Below, piece by piece: positions 9,535 to 17,911 of a stretch of 34,513 nt of DNA. The notes under the pieces are model-generated. The model was not told the origin of the DNA. It saw nothing but the letters and a program-made list of their open reading frames with translations, and did not search any database. The stretch comes from Oscillospiraceae bacterium. Lineage in GTDB: Bacteria > Bacillota > Clostridia > Oscillospirales > Acutalibacteraceae. The position numbers were made by a program, and so were the translations under genes. Position 1 is the first letter of the stretch. Each line of letters starts with the position of its first letter. Where the stretch lies: contig JAQXLO010000075.1 in the NCBI GenBank assembly GCA_029012165.1, positions 1 to 34,513 of the forward strand, read 5' to 3'.

Positions 9535-9593
9535 CCGGGGCACGATTCCCCTGTCACAGAAACATCACAAACGATTTTCAGGAGGATAAACTT

Positions 9594-10097
9594 ATGGGAC
9601 TTATTGACAAACTCAGAAACATCACCAACATCCCGGACGAGAACTACTACGACGGGGACGACGCCATGGCGGACGGCTACGACTACGAGGGCTACGACGA
9701 TGCCGCCGAGCAGGAGGACGACATCTATGCCGCCCAGGAGACCCATGCCCAGAGACGGGTTCGTTACGACGCTCCCGAGCGGGACAATACGGCAGGTGCA
9801 CGGGTGGTGGACATCAACTCCAACAGCCGCAATCAGGTTGTTTTCAAGAAGCTGGACAAGTTTGAGTCTGTCGTAGAGGTTGCGGACGAGCTGAACAAGA
9901 AAAAGATCGTCATCCTCAATCTGGAGACCTGCCCCAATGACATCACCAGACGGGTACTGGATTTCCTCAGCGGCGTGGCCTACGCCAACTCCGGCTCCAT
10001 CCAGCGTGTCGCAGGTCGAGCGTACATCATCACCCCCAACAACGTCCCGATCAACGGCGAGCTGTTGGATGAGATCGAGGGCGGCGCAAAGCAGTAA
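9594..10097 (+). CDS. sepF: Cell division protein SepF
   Basis: This 167-residue SepF begins with an amphipathic membrane-targeting helix (MGLIDKLRNITNI). An acidic, Tyr-rich linker of about 60 residues follows, then the conserved SepF domain (VVDINSNSRNQVVFKKLD ... VILNLETCPNDITRRVLDFLSG). SepF bundles and anchors FtsZ filaments at the septal membrane. The start ATG 9594 has an ideal AGGAGG site; the track ORF begins upstream inside yggS. It is followed by divIVA, consistent with a division cluster. Confidence 0.95.
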   Translation: MGLIDKLRNITNIPDENYYDGDDAMADGYDYEGYDDAAEQEDDIYAAQETHAQRRVRYDAPERDNTAGARVVDINSNSRNQVVFKKLDKFESVVEVADELNKKKIVILNLETCPNDITRRVLDFLSGVAYANSGSIQRVAGRAYIITPNNVPINGELLDEIEGGAKQ

Positions 10098-10130
10098 GCA
10101 TTTCATGTGGGAAGGGAAGGAGAGCCAATC

Positions 10131-11699
10131 ATGCTGACACCCGATAAAATCAAAGAATACAGATTCCAGCCTGCCGGTCAGGGCGTATACAGAGCGGATG
10201 ATGTGGATCGCTTTTTTTCGTCGGTCAGTGCGGACTATGAAACGGTCTACACCGAGCACGGCAAGCTGATCGACCGTGTGCGGATGCTGGTGGAAAAGAT
10301 CAAGAGTCTGGAAGCGCAGATCCAAACATACGAGGAGCAGGAGAACCTGATCAAAAAGACGCTGATCGTCGCCCAGAAGAAGGCGGACGAGATCGAGTCC
10401 TCGGCCAAAACACGCAGCGAGAGCCGCACGGCGGCGGCGGACAAGGAAGCCGCAGAAAAAGTGGCGGCCGCCGAAAAGCACGCCAAGGAGCTGCTGAGCG
10501 CCGCAGAGGAACGCTCCAAGCGGATCATGGCGGAGGTGGAGCAGAAATCCAGAGATATTCTGTCCGGCGCCGGCGCCACTGCGGAAAAGACCATCGGCAC
10601 CGCCAAGGGCAGAGCAACGCTGATGCTCACGGAATCCAAGCAGAGAGCGGAAAAGATCATCGCCGATGCCAAAGCGCAGGCCGATGCGGTATTGGGACCG
10701 CTGCAGGCAGAGGTCGCCAAGGAGAAAAAGGCGCTTGAGGAAGTGCGTGCCGAAAGCAAGGCGTTCAAGAAAAAGATCACCGAGTCCTACTATCAGCAGA
10801 TCGGCATGACGTCGGAGCTGCTGGGCTTTGTGGAGACGGAGGAGCCGCAGACGGCGCCTGTCGCCGAGGCAGTGCCTGCCGCACCGGTGCAGGTGCAGAC
10901 CGAGCAGCCTGCCGACACTCTGCCGCAGGAGGATCTGGCGTTTTTGGACGCAGTGGATACATATGTGCCCGCAGAGGATGACCTGTTTACGGCGATTCTG
11001 GAGGAGACCGTGACCGCCGAGGAGCCGGCGGCAGAGGAACCGGCGCCTGTGCAAGCAGCGGCACAAGAGCCTGCCGCAGAAGTTTCCGTGGCGGAAGAAC
11101 CGGTTGTGGAAGAAGCGGTTGTGGAAGAACCAGCGCAGGAGCCGCAGGAAGAGGAGCATTTTTCCTTTGTGGGCGGCTTTGACTCTCTGGGCTTCGAGGA
11201 GGAAGTGACCGAGGACGAGCAGGAGATCCCCGAGGAGCCGCTGATGAATTTTGACGACATCTTCAACAGCGCCATCGCCGAAACACCGGAGCAGCCCAAG
11301 GAAACTCCCAAAACGGAGACGGACAAGCCCTTCGGTCAGCTGAACGAAAAATACCGCTCCGTTTCTCAGGCACAGGAAGAGGAGCAGGAGGACGAAATGA
11401 CCTTCGGCAGCATTTTCCGCAAGCCTGCGCCGGAGCCTGTACAGGAGCCGACCCGCAGGATCACCCTGCCGCAGGAAGCGCCGCAGGACGAGGCGGACGA
11501 GGCGGACGAGGAAGAGGTCGAAATCGAACAAAAGAAACCCGAAAAGAAGAGGCGCAGACTCTCCTTGTTCAGCAAGTATGAGGACGAGGACGAGGATGAC
11601 GACGAGGACGACGATTACGAGGATGAAGATGACTACGACGAAGACGACGAGGACGACGATGAGGAGTCCGGCGGCTTCAAGGGCTTCTTCCGTAAATAA
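10131..11699 (+). CDS. divIVA: DivIVA domain protein with long acidic tail
   Basis: This protein is 522 residues long, against about 160-230 for a typical DivIVA. The N-terminus (LTPDKIKEYRFQPAGQGVYRADDVDRFF) is the lipid-binding DivIVA head, followed by a long Ala/Glu/Lys coiled coil to about residue 230. A Pro/Glu/Val/Ala-rich low-complexity region follows, with repeats such as AEEPVVEEAVVEEP, and then a strongly acidic Asp/Glu tail ending in the basic-aromatic GGFKGFFRK. DivIVA marks curved membrane at poles and septa and recruits partners. The tail may be a flexible recruitment arm or, through its last residues, a second membrane contact (inference). ATG 10131 follows GGAAGGAGA; the track GTG is 24 nt further upstream. 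Confidence 0.88.
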   Translation: MLTPDKIKEYRFQPAGQGVYRADDVDRFFSSVSADYETVYTEHGKLIDRVRMLVEKIKSLEAQIQTYEEQENLIKKTLIVAQKKADEIESSAKTRSESRTAAADKEAAEKVAAAEKHAKELLSAAEERSKRIMAEVEQKSRDILSGAGATAEKTIGTAKGRATLMLTESKQRAEKIIADAKAQADAVLGPLQAEVAKEKKALEEVRAESKAFKKKITESYYQQIGMTSELLGFVETEEPQTAPVAEAVPAAPVQVQTEQPADTLPQEDLAFLDAVDTYVPAEDDLFTAILEETVTAEEPAAEEPAPVQAAAQEPAAEVSVAEEPVVEEAVVEEPAQEPQEEEHFSFVGGFDSLGFEEEVTEDEQEIPEEPLMNFDDIFNSAIAETPEQPKETPKTETDKPFGQLNEKYRSVSQAQEEEQEDEMTFGSIFRKPAPEPVQEPTRRITLPQEAPQDEADEADEEEVEIEQKKPEKKRRRLSLFSKYEDEDEDDDEDDDYEDEDDYDEDDEDDDEESGGFKGFFRK

Positions 11700-11728
11700 A
11701 AGCGAAGGAAAAAACAAAGGAGAATCGA

Positions 11729-12205
11729 ATGCGCAGAGTTTGGTCGATGGCTGCCATCGTGTTGGCGACGGCTCTGGATCAGGGCTTGAAGGTGCTGGCT
11801 GAGCACACCCTCGGCGGCGGAAAGGTACTCTCGCTGGAGCCGATCGTTGCCCTGCGCTACGTGCGCAACAGCGGCGCAGCGTTCAGTCTGTTCAGCGCCC
11901 ACACGGAATTGCTGTCCATCGGGACGGGCATCCTGCTTGCGGCAGGCGTGGCTGTGCTGATGAGCAAAAAGATCAAGAGCGGACTTTTGTATACGGCGCT
12001 TACCATGATCGTCGCCGGAGGACTCGGCAACCTGATCGACCGTGTGCGTCTGGGCTATGTGATCGACTACATCGACCCGCTGTTTGTCAAGTTTGCCGTG
12101 TTCAACTTTGCGGACTGCCTGATCACCGTGGGTGCGGCACTGCTGATTTTGTGGCTGATCCTCGACACCGTGCGGGAAAAGAAGGAAAAGAAGGAGCGCA
12201 CATGA
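11729..12205 (+). CDS. lspA: Lipoprotein signal peptidase (signal peptidase II)
   Basis: This 158-residue, four-helix membrane aspartic protease cleaves the signal peptides of diacylglyceryl-modified prolipoproteins. It shows LDQGLK near the N-terminus, VRNSGAAFSLF, and the two catalytic aspartates: D104 in GNLIDR and D129 in FNFADC. A short Lys/Glu-rich cytoplasmic tail ends the protein. An AAAGGAG site precedes the ATG. The stop overlaps the start of the pseudouridine synthase as ATGA; lspA-rluD is a widely conserved pair. Confidence 0.96.
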   Translation: MRRVWSMAAIVLATALDQGLKVLAEHTLGGGKVLSLEPIVALRYVRNSGAAFSLFSAHTELLSIGTGILLAAGVAVLMSKKIKSGLLYTALTMIVAGGLGNLIDRVRLGYVIDYIDPLFVKFAVFNFADCLITVGAALLILWLILDTVREKKEKKERT

Positions 12206-13131
12206 GAGTCTTTACCGTACCGCCCGAAGGGGCGGGACAGCGGCTGGACAAGACGCTGGCGCTGCTGGAGCCGGAATGGTCCCGTTCCTTTATCCAAAAA
12301 CTGCTGGAGGACGGCAGGGTAGAGATCGGCGGCAAAACGGCATCCAAAAACAGCAAGCCTGCCGCCGGCGCAGAGGTGACGGTGGACGAGCCGCCTTTGC
12401 GGACGATCGAAGCGGCGCCGCAGAATATCCCGCTGGATATCCGCTACGAGGACGAGGATCTGCTGGTGGTCAACAAGCCCCGGGGCATGGTGGTACATCC
12501 GGCGCCGGGCAGCCCGGACGGCACGCTGGTCAACGCCCTGCTGTATCACTGCGGCGACAGTCTTTCCGGCATCAACGGGGCGATCCGCCCCGGTATTGTG
12601 CACCGCATCGACAAGGACACCAGCGGTCTTTTGATCGTGGCGAAAAACGACAGCGCCCACCGTGCGCTTGCCGAGCAGATTCGGGAGCATTCCTTTCGCC
12701 GGGAATACCGTGCCGTACTGCACGGGCACTTCCGGGAACCCACCGGCACGATCCATGCGCCCATCGGACGCAGTGAAAAAGACCGCAAGAAAATGTGCGT
12801 GACCGACAAAAACGCCCGGGATGCGGTCACCCATTACGAAATTTTAGAGGACTGCGGTGCGTTTTCCTTTGCGAGACTGCGGCTGGAAACGGGCAGAACC
12901 CACCAGATCCGTGTCCATATGGCCTACATCGGACACCCCGTGGCAGGGGATCCCGTCTACGGTCCGAAAAACGGCGTGACGGAACTGCACGGACAGTGCC
13001 TGCATGCAGGACTGATCGGATTTTTGCATCCGACGGACGGGCGCTACATCGAGATCAGCGCCGAACTGCCGCCTTACTTTGAGACCTTTCTCGCAAAGAT
13101 ACGCAAAATATATGGGAGAGATGCAACATGA
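12202..13131 (+). CDS. RluA/RluD family pseudouridine synthase
   Basis: This 309-residue protein has an N-terminal S4 RNA-binding domain (QRLDKTLALLEPEWSRSFIQKLL) and a catalytic domain with HRIDKDTSGLLIVAK, where D137 is the catalytic aspartate. LETGRTHQIRVHMAYIGHPV and GDPVYG follow. The family converts uridines to pseudouridine, usually in 23S rRNA (RluD sites of helix 69); the exact target is not readable from sequence. ATG 12202 overlaps the lspA stop, after AAGGAG. The end overlaps the next gene by 4 bp. Confidence 0.93.
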   Translation: MRVFTVPPEGAGQRLDKTLALLEPEWSRSFIQKLLEDGRVEIGGKTASKNSKPAAGAEVTVDEPPLRTIEAAPQNIPLDIRYEDEDLLVVNKPRGMVVHPAPGSPDGTLVNALLYHCGDSLSGINGAIRPGIVHRIDKDTSGLLIVAKNDSAHRALAEQIREHSFRREYRAVLHGHFREPTGTIHAPIGRSEKDRKKMCVTDKNARDAVTHYEILEDCGAFSFARLRLETGRTHQIRVHMAYIGHPVAGDPVYGPKNGVTELHGQCLHAGLIGFLHPTDGRYIEISAELPPYFETFLAKIRKIYGRDAT

Positions 13132-13607
13132 CGAAGGACAACAAGATCATTACGGCGATTATCGCAGTGATCGCATCGGCGGCGGTGTGCCTGCTGCTCT
13201 TTTTCGGCGTGCACTACCTGTTCGGCAATCCGGCCAAGGTCGTGTTTGCTCCCGACATGAAAACATTCACCGTCGTCGGCGGCGCCGACTACACCACGGG
13301 AGAGATCGCCGATTATCTGCGCAGCATGAAGTCGGAAAAGGCGTCATACAAGCGCATCACGGACAAGCTCTACTGCGCCGAGGCGGAGAACGTGTACGAA
13401 AACCTGAACACGCTCATGCAGTCTCTGGGCTACAAGTACATCGGCTGTGACGGCACGCTGATCAATATGCGCTGCTTCTACAGGGACGGCAAGGCGCTGT
13501 GGGTGCGTGTGGAGTACGACCTCAACGCCGTCTGGTGCCTGTGGAATTTCAGCGACGAGTTCGAGTATGACCTGGCCAAGGCCGGGTATAAAACAATGGA
13601 CTATTAA
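13128..13607 (+). CDS. Hypothetical membrane-anchored protein
   Basis: This 159-residue protein is not recognised. It has a short charged N-terminus, a single membrane segment (about residues 8-30, IITAIIAVIASAAVCLLLFF) and an extracytoplasmic domain of about 125 residues that is rich in aromatic residues and contains three cysteines. The start overlaps the rluD-type stop as ATGA and has GGGAGAG upstream, which supports real translation in the operon. The stop lies in an imperfect 11-bp tandem repeat (ATGGACTATTA, ATGGACAATTA). A signal-anchor envelope protein is the most that can be said. Confidence 0.7.
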   Translation: MTKDNKIITAIIAVIASAAVCLLLFFGVHYLFGNPAKVVFAPDMKTFTVVGGADYTTGEIADYLRSMKSEKASYKRITDKLYCAEAENVYENLNTLMQSLGYKYIGCDGTLINMRCFYRDGKALWVRVEYDLNAVWCLWNFSDEFEYDLAKAGYKTMDY

Positions 13608-13650
13608 TGGACAATTAAGGCTATTCAATAAACCAATGGAGGTGGCTGTA

Positions 13651-14493
13651 TTGAACGCAGCAGAAAAAAAGGAATTGCAAATCACCGCCTGTAAGGTACG
13701 CATGGGCATCGTGGAAAGCGTATTTCAGGCAAAGTCCGGGCATCCGGGCGGGTCACTGTCCTCGGCGGACGTGATGACCTATCTTTACTTTAAAGTCATG
13801 CGTGTGGATGCGCAGAACCCCGATTGGGAGGGTCGTGATCGTTTTGTGCTGTCCAAGGGTCATGTTTCCCCCTGCCTGTACTCGGTGCTGGCGCAGAAGG
13901 GATTCTTCCCCGTGGAGGAGCTGAAAACCTTCCGCAAGGTCGAATCCAGACTGCAGGGGCATCCCAGTATGCACTGCACGCCCGGCGTGGACATGAGCTC
14001 CGGCTCCCTGGGACAGGGCATTTCCACGGCGGTGGGCATGGCGCTGGGTGCCAAGCTGCGCAAAGACGGCGTGCGTGTATACACGCTGCTGGGTGACGGT
14101 GAGATCGAGGAAGGACAGGTCTGGGAAGCGGCCATGTACGCCGCCGCCAAAAAGCTGGACAACCTGGTCGCCATCGTGGACAACAACAACCTCCAGATCG
14201 ACGGCACCGTCGAAGAGGTCAACTCCCCCTATCCCATCGGGGAAAAGTTTGCCGCTTTCGGCTGGAACGTGATCGAGATCGACGCCCATGATTTTGAGCA
14301 GATCGAAGCTGCCTTTGAAAAAGCGTCCACGGCGAACGGCAAGCCCACCGTGATCGTGGCCAAGAGCGTCAAGGGCAAGGGTGTCTCCTTCATGGAGAAC
14401 CAGGTCTCCTGGCACGGCAGCGCACCCAATGCCGAGCAGTATGCTGCGGCAATGGCAGAACTCAACGCCGCACTGGCAGAATTGGAGGGCTAA
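13651..14493 (+). CDS. Transketolase, N-terminal (thiamine-binding) subunit
   Basis: This 280-residue protein is the pyrophosphate-binding half of a split transketolase, which moves two-carbon units between sugar phosphates in the non-oxidative pentose phosphate pathway. It shows SGHPGGSLSSADV, LSKGHVSPCLYS, GSLGQGISTAVGMALGAKL, the ThDP/metal motif GDGEIEEGQVWEA and NNNLQIDG. The TTG at 13651 lies 6 nt after GGAGGTGG and is the favoured start. An in-frame ATG at 13636 would put the ribosome-binding site inside the gene. The C-terminal subunit follows after 2 bp. Confidence 0.94.
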   Translation: MNAAEKKELQITACKVRMGIVESVFQAKSGHPGGSLSSADVMTYLYFKVMRVDAQNPDWEGRDRFVLSKGHVSPCLYSVLAQKGFFPVEELKTFRKVESRLQGHPSMHCTPGVDMSSGSLGQGISTAVGMALGAKLRKDGVRVYTLLGDGEIEEGQVWEAAMYAAAKKLDNLVAIVDNNNLQIDGTVEEVNSPYPIGEKFAAFGWNVIEIDAHDFEQIEAAFEKASTANGKPTVIVAKSVKGKGVSFMENQVSWHGSAPNAEQYAAAMAELNAALAELEG

Positions 14494-14495
14494 TC

Positions 14496-15443
14496 ATGGC
14501 AGATATTGTAAAAATCGCAACCCGTGACAGTTACGGAAAAGCGCTTGTGGAAATGGGCGCTGTGAACGATAAATTGATCGTTCTGGATGCCGACCTTGCC
14601 GCCGCCACCAAAACGGCAGGCTTCAAAAAGGCGTATCCCGACCGCTTCTTCGATACCGGTATTGCCGAGAGCAACATGATGTGCGTTGCGGCAGGTCTGT
14701 CCACCATGGGCTACACCGTGTTCGCCAGCACCTTTGCCATGTTTGCCGCAGGACGTGCCTTTGAGCAGGTGCGCAACACCATCGGCTACCCCCACCTGAA
14801 CGTTAAGATCGGCGCCACCCATGCGGGCATCTCCGTCGGCGAGGACGGCGCAAGCCACCAGTGCTGTGAGGACATCGCCCTGATGCGCACCATCCCCGGT
14901 ATGACCATCATCAATCCCGCCGACGACGTGGAAGCCCGTCAGGCCGTGTACGCCGCCGCCGCTATGGAAGGTCCCGTATATATGCGCTTCGGCAGATTGG
15001 CTGTCCCCGTGATCTTCGACGACAGCTACAAGTTCGAGATCGGCAAGGGCGTACAGCTGGTGGACGGCAAGGACGTCACCATCATCGCCACCGGTCTCAT
15101 GGTCGCACAGGCGCTGCAGGCCGCAGAGCTTCTCAAGGCAGAGGGCATCTCCGCCGCCGTGGTCAACATGGCGACCATCAAGCCCATCGACCGGGACATC
15201 ATCATCCGTGCCGCCAAGGAGACCGGCTGTATCGTTACCGCAGAGGAGCACAACATCATCGGCGGTCTGGGCGGCGCAGTGGCAGAGGTCGTCAGCGAGA
15301 GCGTGCCCGTGCCGGTTCTGCGTCTGGGCGTGGAGGACACCTTCGGTCGTTCCGGCCCCGCAGCGGAACTGCTGCACGTATTCGGTCTGGACGCCGCACA
15401 CATTGCCGAAAAGGCAAAGGCGGCTGTTGCACTGAAGAAATAA
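14496..15443 (+). CDS. Transketolase, C-terminal (pyrimidine-binding) subunit
   Basis: This 315-residue partner of the preceding gene carries the pyrimidine-binding domain (LDADLAAATKT, FFDTGIAESNMMCVAAGLS, FAMFAAGRAFEQVRN, THAGISVGEDGASHQC) and the C-terminal transketolase domain (DVTIIATGLMVAQALQAA, VTAEEHNIIGGLGGAVAE). Together with the N subunit it forms a complete active site. The split form is typical of Clostridia and archaea. DXP synthase is a related alternative, but the split organisation and the motifs favour transketolase. Confidence 0.94.
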   Translation: MADIVKIATRDSYGKALVEMGAVNDKLIVLDADLAAATKTAGFKKAYPDRFFDTGIAESNMMCVAAGLSTMGYTVFASTFAMFAAGRAFEQVRNTIGYPHLNVKIGATHAGISVGEDGASHQCCEDIALMRTIPGMTIINPADDVEARQAVYAAAAMEGPVYMRFGRLAVPVIFDDSYKFEIGKGVQLVDGKDVTIIATGLMVAQALQAAELLKAEGISAAVVNMATIKPIDRDIIIRAAKETGCIVTAEEHNIIGGLGGAVAEVVSESVPVPVLRLGVEDTFGRSGPAAELLHVFGLDAAHIAEKAKAAVALKK

Positions 15444-15457
15444 GCTGCAACATCGGT

Positions 15458-15671
15458 GGGGTTGTCGCATTTCGCGTAGAACAAAAAGAAAAGAAAAACA
15501 GATCCTTTCCTCGAACAAAATATTATGGAAAAGTTTCTGCTCATTTTTTAATAGAGAAATTACACAAGGAATTGTAGTTGTTTCTTTTTTCGCCGTTTTT
15601 TCGCCCTCGACGTATCCGTATACGCCTATCGGGCGAAGAAAACGGCGTCTTCATCGAAATGCGACAGCCCC
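15458..15671. repeat. 214-bp inverted-repeat element with internal hairpin
   Basis: A 17-bp terminal inverted repeat with one mismatch (GGGGTTGTCGCATTTCG at 15458-15474; CGAAATGCGACAGCCCC at 15655-15671) bounds an AT-rich core. A long hairpin lies just inside the right end: CGCCGTTTTTTCGCCC at 15591-15606 pairs with GGGCGAAGAAAACGGCG at 15631-15647, with a smaller CGTAT/ATACG hairpin in its loop. No ORF fills it. It occupies most of the 302-bp gap between tktC and the next gene. The end sequence looks like IS or MITE termini (GGGG-TGT-GCA), but no clear target duplication was found. No T-tract follows the stem on either strand, so it is not an ordinary terminator. Confidence 0.6.
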
Positions 15672-15745
15672 TTTTGCCGATTTTATACGGGCATTGCCGC
15701 ACCCTTTGCGGCGGCATGATCCGAAAACATTTTCTGGAGAAGAGC

Positions 15746-16075
15746 ATGGCTGAGAGTAAGAGCGACATCCTGTTTGGCAAGTCCGTGTTCGGCGGCTTTG
15801 ACCGAAAGGACGTCATAGAGTATATTGACACCCTGCAGCGCCGGTCGCAGGCAAAACTGCGTGCGGAGCTGGAGAGTGCGGAAAATCGGATCGCACAGCT
15901 GACGGCGGCGCTGGAGACGGCGAATGCGGAAAACGCACGCTTGCAGGAGGAAGTTTTGCAGCTGCAGGCGGAGCTGAAAGTGACGCAGACGGAGAATGCG
16001 CTGTTCCGTGAAAACGGATCATCCCCGAAATCCATCGGGGATGTGGATGCCATGGTGCATCGGAATCTGGGCTGA
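15746..16075 (+). CDS. Short DivIVA-like coiled-coil protein
   Basis: This 109-residue protein is not assignable to a named gene. The N-terminus (FGGFDRKDVIEYIDTLQRR) resembles the head motif of DivIVA/GpsB-type proteins, in which a short hydrophobic loop precedes a coiled coil. Residues 35-90 form a continuous Leu/Ala/Glu heptad helix, followed by a short polar tail (SIGDVDAMVHRNLG). ATG 15746 with GGAGA 5 nt upstream is preferred; the track ORF extends back through the upstream inverted-repeat element and is probably not translated there. A division or polarity role is inferred only from similarity of form. Confidence 0.72.
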   Translation: MAESKSDILFGKSVFGGFDRKDVIEYIDTLQRRSQAKLRAELESAENRIAQLTAALETANAENARLQEEVLQLQAELKVTQTENALFRENGSSPKSIGDVDAMVHRNLG

Positions 16076-16100
16076 TTTTCGGAATTTGAGGATAATTTTA

Positions 16101-16631
16101 ATGGCAGAGCATAGAATTAAAGTTGAGGAAATCCGGGCAAAAGCGCCCGATTTGCACGCCGGCGACCGTGTGTATCTTTCGGGAACGGTCTACACCGCCC
16201 GGGATGCGGCGCATAAACGTCTGACCGCCCTGCTCGACGAGGGCGAGGAACTGCCCCTGCCGCTGGAGGGCGCCTGCATCTACTATGCCGGACCCACGCC
16301 TGCGGAGCCGGGCGCAGTGATCGGCAGCTGCGGTCCCACCACATCCGGCAGGATGGATCGCTTTGCCCCGAGGCTTCTGGATCTCGGACTGGCGGCGATG
16401 ATCGGCAAGGGACAGCGCAGTGCGCAGGTGGTGGACGCCATTGTCCGCAACAAGGCGGTGTACCTGTGTGCCGTGGGCGGCGCAGGCGCATTGGCGGCGC
16501 AGTGCATCCGTACCTGCGAGGAGATCGCCTTTCACGACCTCGGCTGTGAGAGCATCAAGCGGCTCACGGTGCAGGACTTTCCGCTGATCGTGGCCATCGA
16601 CGCCGCCGGGAATAATCTGTTCGAGAGGTAA
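16101..16631 (+). CDS. Fe-S fumarate hydratase/tartrate dehydratase, beta subunit
   Basis: This 176-residue protein matches the C-terminal (beta) subunit of class I, oxygen-sensitive [4Fe-4S] hydro-lyases: AGDRVYLSGTVYTARDAAHKRL, the IYYAGPTPA strand, the catalytic-loop GPTTSGRMD, MIGKGQRS and AVGGAGALAAQ. It would interconvert fumarate and malate (or dehydrate tartrate) together with an alpha subunit that binds the cluster. No alpha subunit is present in this window, which is unusual because the two are normally adjacent. The RBS (GAGGAT) is weak. A PiT transporter follows after 4 bp. Confidence 0.9.
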   Translation: MAEHRIKVEEIRAKAPDLHAGDRVYLSGTVYTARDAAHKRLTALLDEGEELPLPLEGACIYYAGPTPAEPGAVIGSCGPTTSGRMDRFAPRLLDLGLAAMIGKGQRSAQVVDAIVRNKAVYLCAVGGAGALAAQCIRTCEEIAFHDLGCESIKRLTVQDFPLIVAIDAAGNNLFER

Positions 16632-16635
16632 ACGT

Positions 16636-17676
16636 ATGCCCCTGTCGGAATTTCTGACGCAAGTTTTGCAGAACCCCGCCCTGCTGATCACATCCCTGCT
16701 GACGCTGGGGGTGATCTTTGTCAACGGCTGGACGGACGCACCCAACGCCATCGCCACTTGCGTGTCCACACGGTGTATGCCGGTGCGTGCGGCGGTGCTG
16801 ATGGCGGCGGTGTTCAACCTGCTGGGCGTTTTGATTATGACCTCCGTCAGTGCCGAGGTGGCGCAGACGATCTACAACATCGCCGACTTCGGCGGGGATT
16901 CGCACCGGGCGCTGATCGCCCTGTGCGCCGCCATGACGGCCATCGTGCTGTGGGCAACGGCGGCGTGGTATTTCGGCATTCCCACCAGCGAGAGCCATGC
17001 GCTGATCGCCGGCGTTTCCGGTGCGGCCATCGCCCTGAACGGCGGCTTCGGCGGCATCAACGGTTCGGAGTGGATCAAGGTCATTTACGGTTTGGGACTG
17101 TCCACCGTGCTGGGCTTTGTGTCCGGCTTCGTGATCGTCAAAACGGTTGCCCTGCTGTTTCGCAATGTTCGCAGGAGCAGGACGCAGGGCTTTTTCCGCG
17201 GGGCGCAGATCTTCGGCGGCGCCGCCATGGCGTTTATGCACGGTGCGCAGGACGGGCAGAAATTTATCGGCATCTTCCTTTTGGGAATCTCCCTGACGGG
17301 TGTCGGAACGGAAAGCTTTTCCGTCCCGCTGTGGCTGATGCTTTTGTGTGCCGCAGTTATGGGTGTGGGCACCTCCGTCGGCGGGTATAAGATCATCAAG
17401 TCCGTGGGCATGGATATGGTAAAGTTGGAAAAGTACGAGGGCTTTTCCGCCGATCTGGCAGGGGCGTTTTGCCTGCTGCTGTCCACCGTGACGGGGCTTC
17501 CCGTCAGCACGACCCATACCAAGACCACCGCCATCATGGGCGTGGGTGCGGCAAAGCGCATTCGGGGGGTCAACTGGAGCGTGGTCAAGGATATGATGCT
17601 CGCATGGGTGCTGACGTTCCCGGGGTGCGGGCTGGTCGGATATCTGGTTGCACGGCTGTTTATCTATATTTTTTAA
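16636..17676 (+). CDS. PiT family inorganic phosphate transporter
   Basis: This 346-residue integral membrane protein has the duplicated PiT signature: FVNGWTDAPNAIAT near the N-terminus, and GAFCLLLSTVTGLPVSTTHTKTTAIMGVG near the C-terminus, with AFMHGAQDGQK in between. PiT carriers import phosphate (as a metal-phosphate complex) using an H+ or Na+ gradient. About ten membrane segments are visible. It is the last gene of the long + strand block; the repeat after its stop is described separately. Confidence 0.94.
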   Translation: MPLSEFLTQVLQNPALLITSLLTLGVIFVNGWTDAPNAIATCVSTRCMPVRAAVLMAAVFNLLGVLIMTSVSAEVAQTIYNIADFGGDSHRALIALCAAMTAIVLWATAAWYFGIPTSESHALIAGVSGAAIALNGGFGGINGSEWIKVIYGLGLSTVLGFVSGFVIVKTVALLFRNVRRSRTQGFFRGAQIFGGAAMAFMHGAQDGQKFIGIFLLGISLTGVGTESFSVPLWLMLLCAAVMGVGTSVGGYKIIKSVGMDMVKLEKYEGFSADLAGAFCLLLSTVTGLPVSTTHTKTTAIMGVGAAKRIRGVNWSVVKDMMLAWVLTFPGCGLVGYLVARLFIYIF

Positions 17677-17680
17677 CGCA

Positions 17681-17906
17681 TTCTTCACGGAAAATTGTGG
17701 GATTTGTGCCGATCACCGGGGAAGCCCCGGCGAGGGTTCCCCACGCCAAAACAGTCCACCGGACTGTTTTGGCTCCCCTCCTGCGCTTTTGGTGTTGTTA
17801 GGATTTCGCCGACTGCGGTCGGCGACCAAAGGCGCCGCCTTTGGAATCTGCAAGCCTTTAAAAAGGCGTGAGCGAAACTTTTCATCCCCAAACTTTCCGT
17901 GATGAA
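17681..17906. repeat. Multi-palindrome TIR repeat, copy 1 (about 226 bp)
   Basis: The element is bounded by TTCACGGAAAATTGTGGG (from 17684) and, inverted, CCCCAAACTTTCCGTGATGAA (to 17905). Between the ends lie successive hairpins: CCGGGG/CCCCGG, AAAACAGTCC/GGACTGTTTT (17748-17770), CGCCGAC/GTCGGCG (17807-17824), CCAAAGGCG/CGCCTTTGG (17826-17844) and GCCTTT/AAAGGC. The same modules occur in reverse order and orientation at 33710-34130. No protein is encoded. It starts a few bases after the PiT stop codon. It behaves like a non-autonomous mobile repeat that would fold into a multi-arm RNA if transcribed. Confidence 0.8.
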
Positions 17907-17911
17907 GCAAT

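Noticed and set aside
9525-11717. 730-residue minus-strand ORF opposite sepF and divIVA
   Set aside because: Extreme Leu/Arg/Val low complexity mirrors the GAG/GAC-rich acidic coding strand; SepF and DivIVA are clearly the real genes.
13597-13618. 11-bp tandem repeat ATGGACTATTA/ATGGACAATTA at a stop codon
   Set aside because: Too short and imperfect to separate from chance; no structure or function seen.
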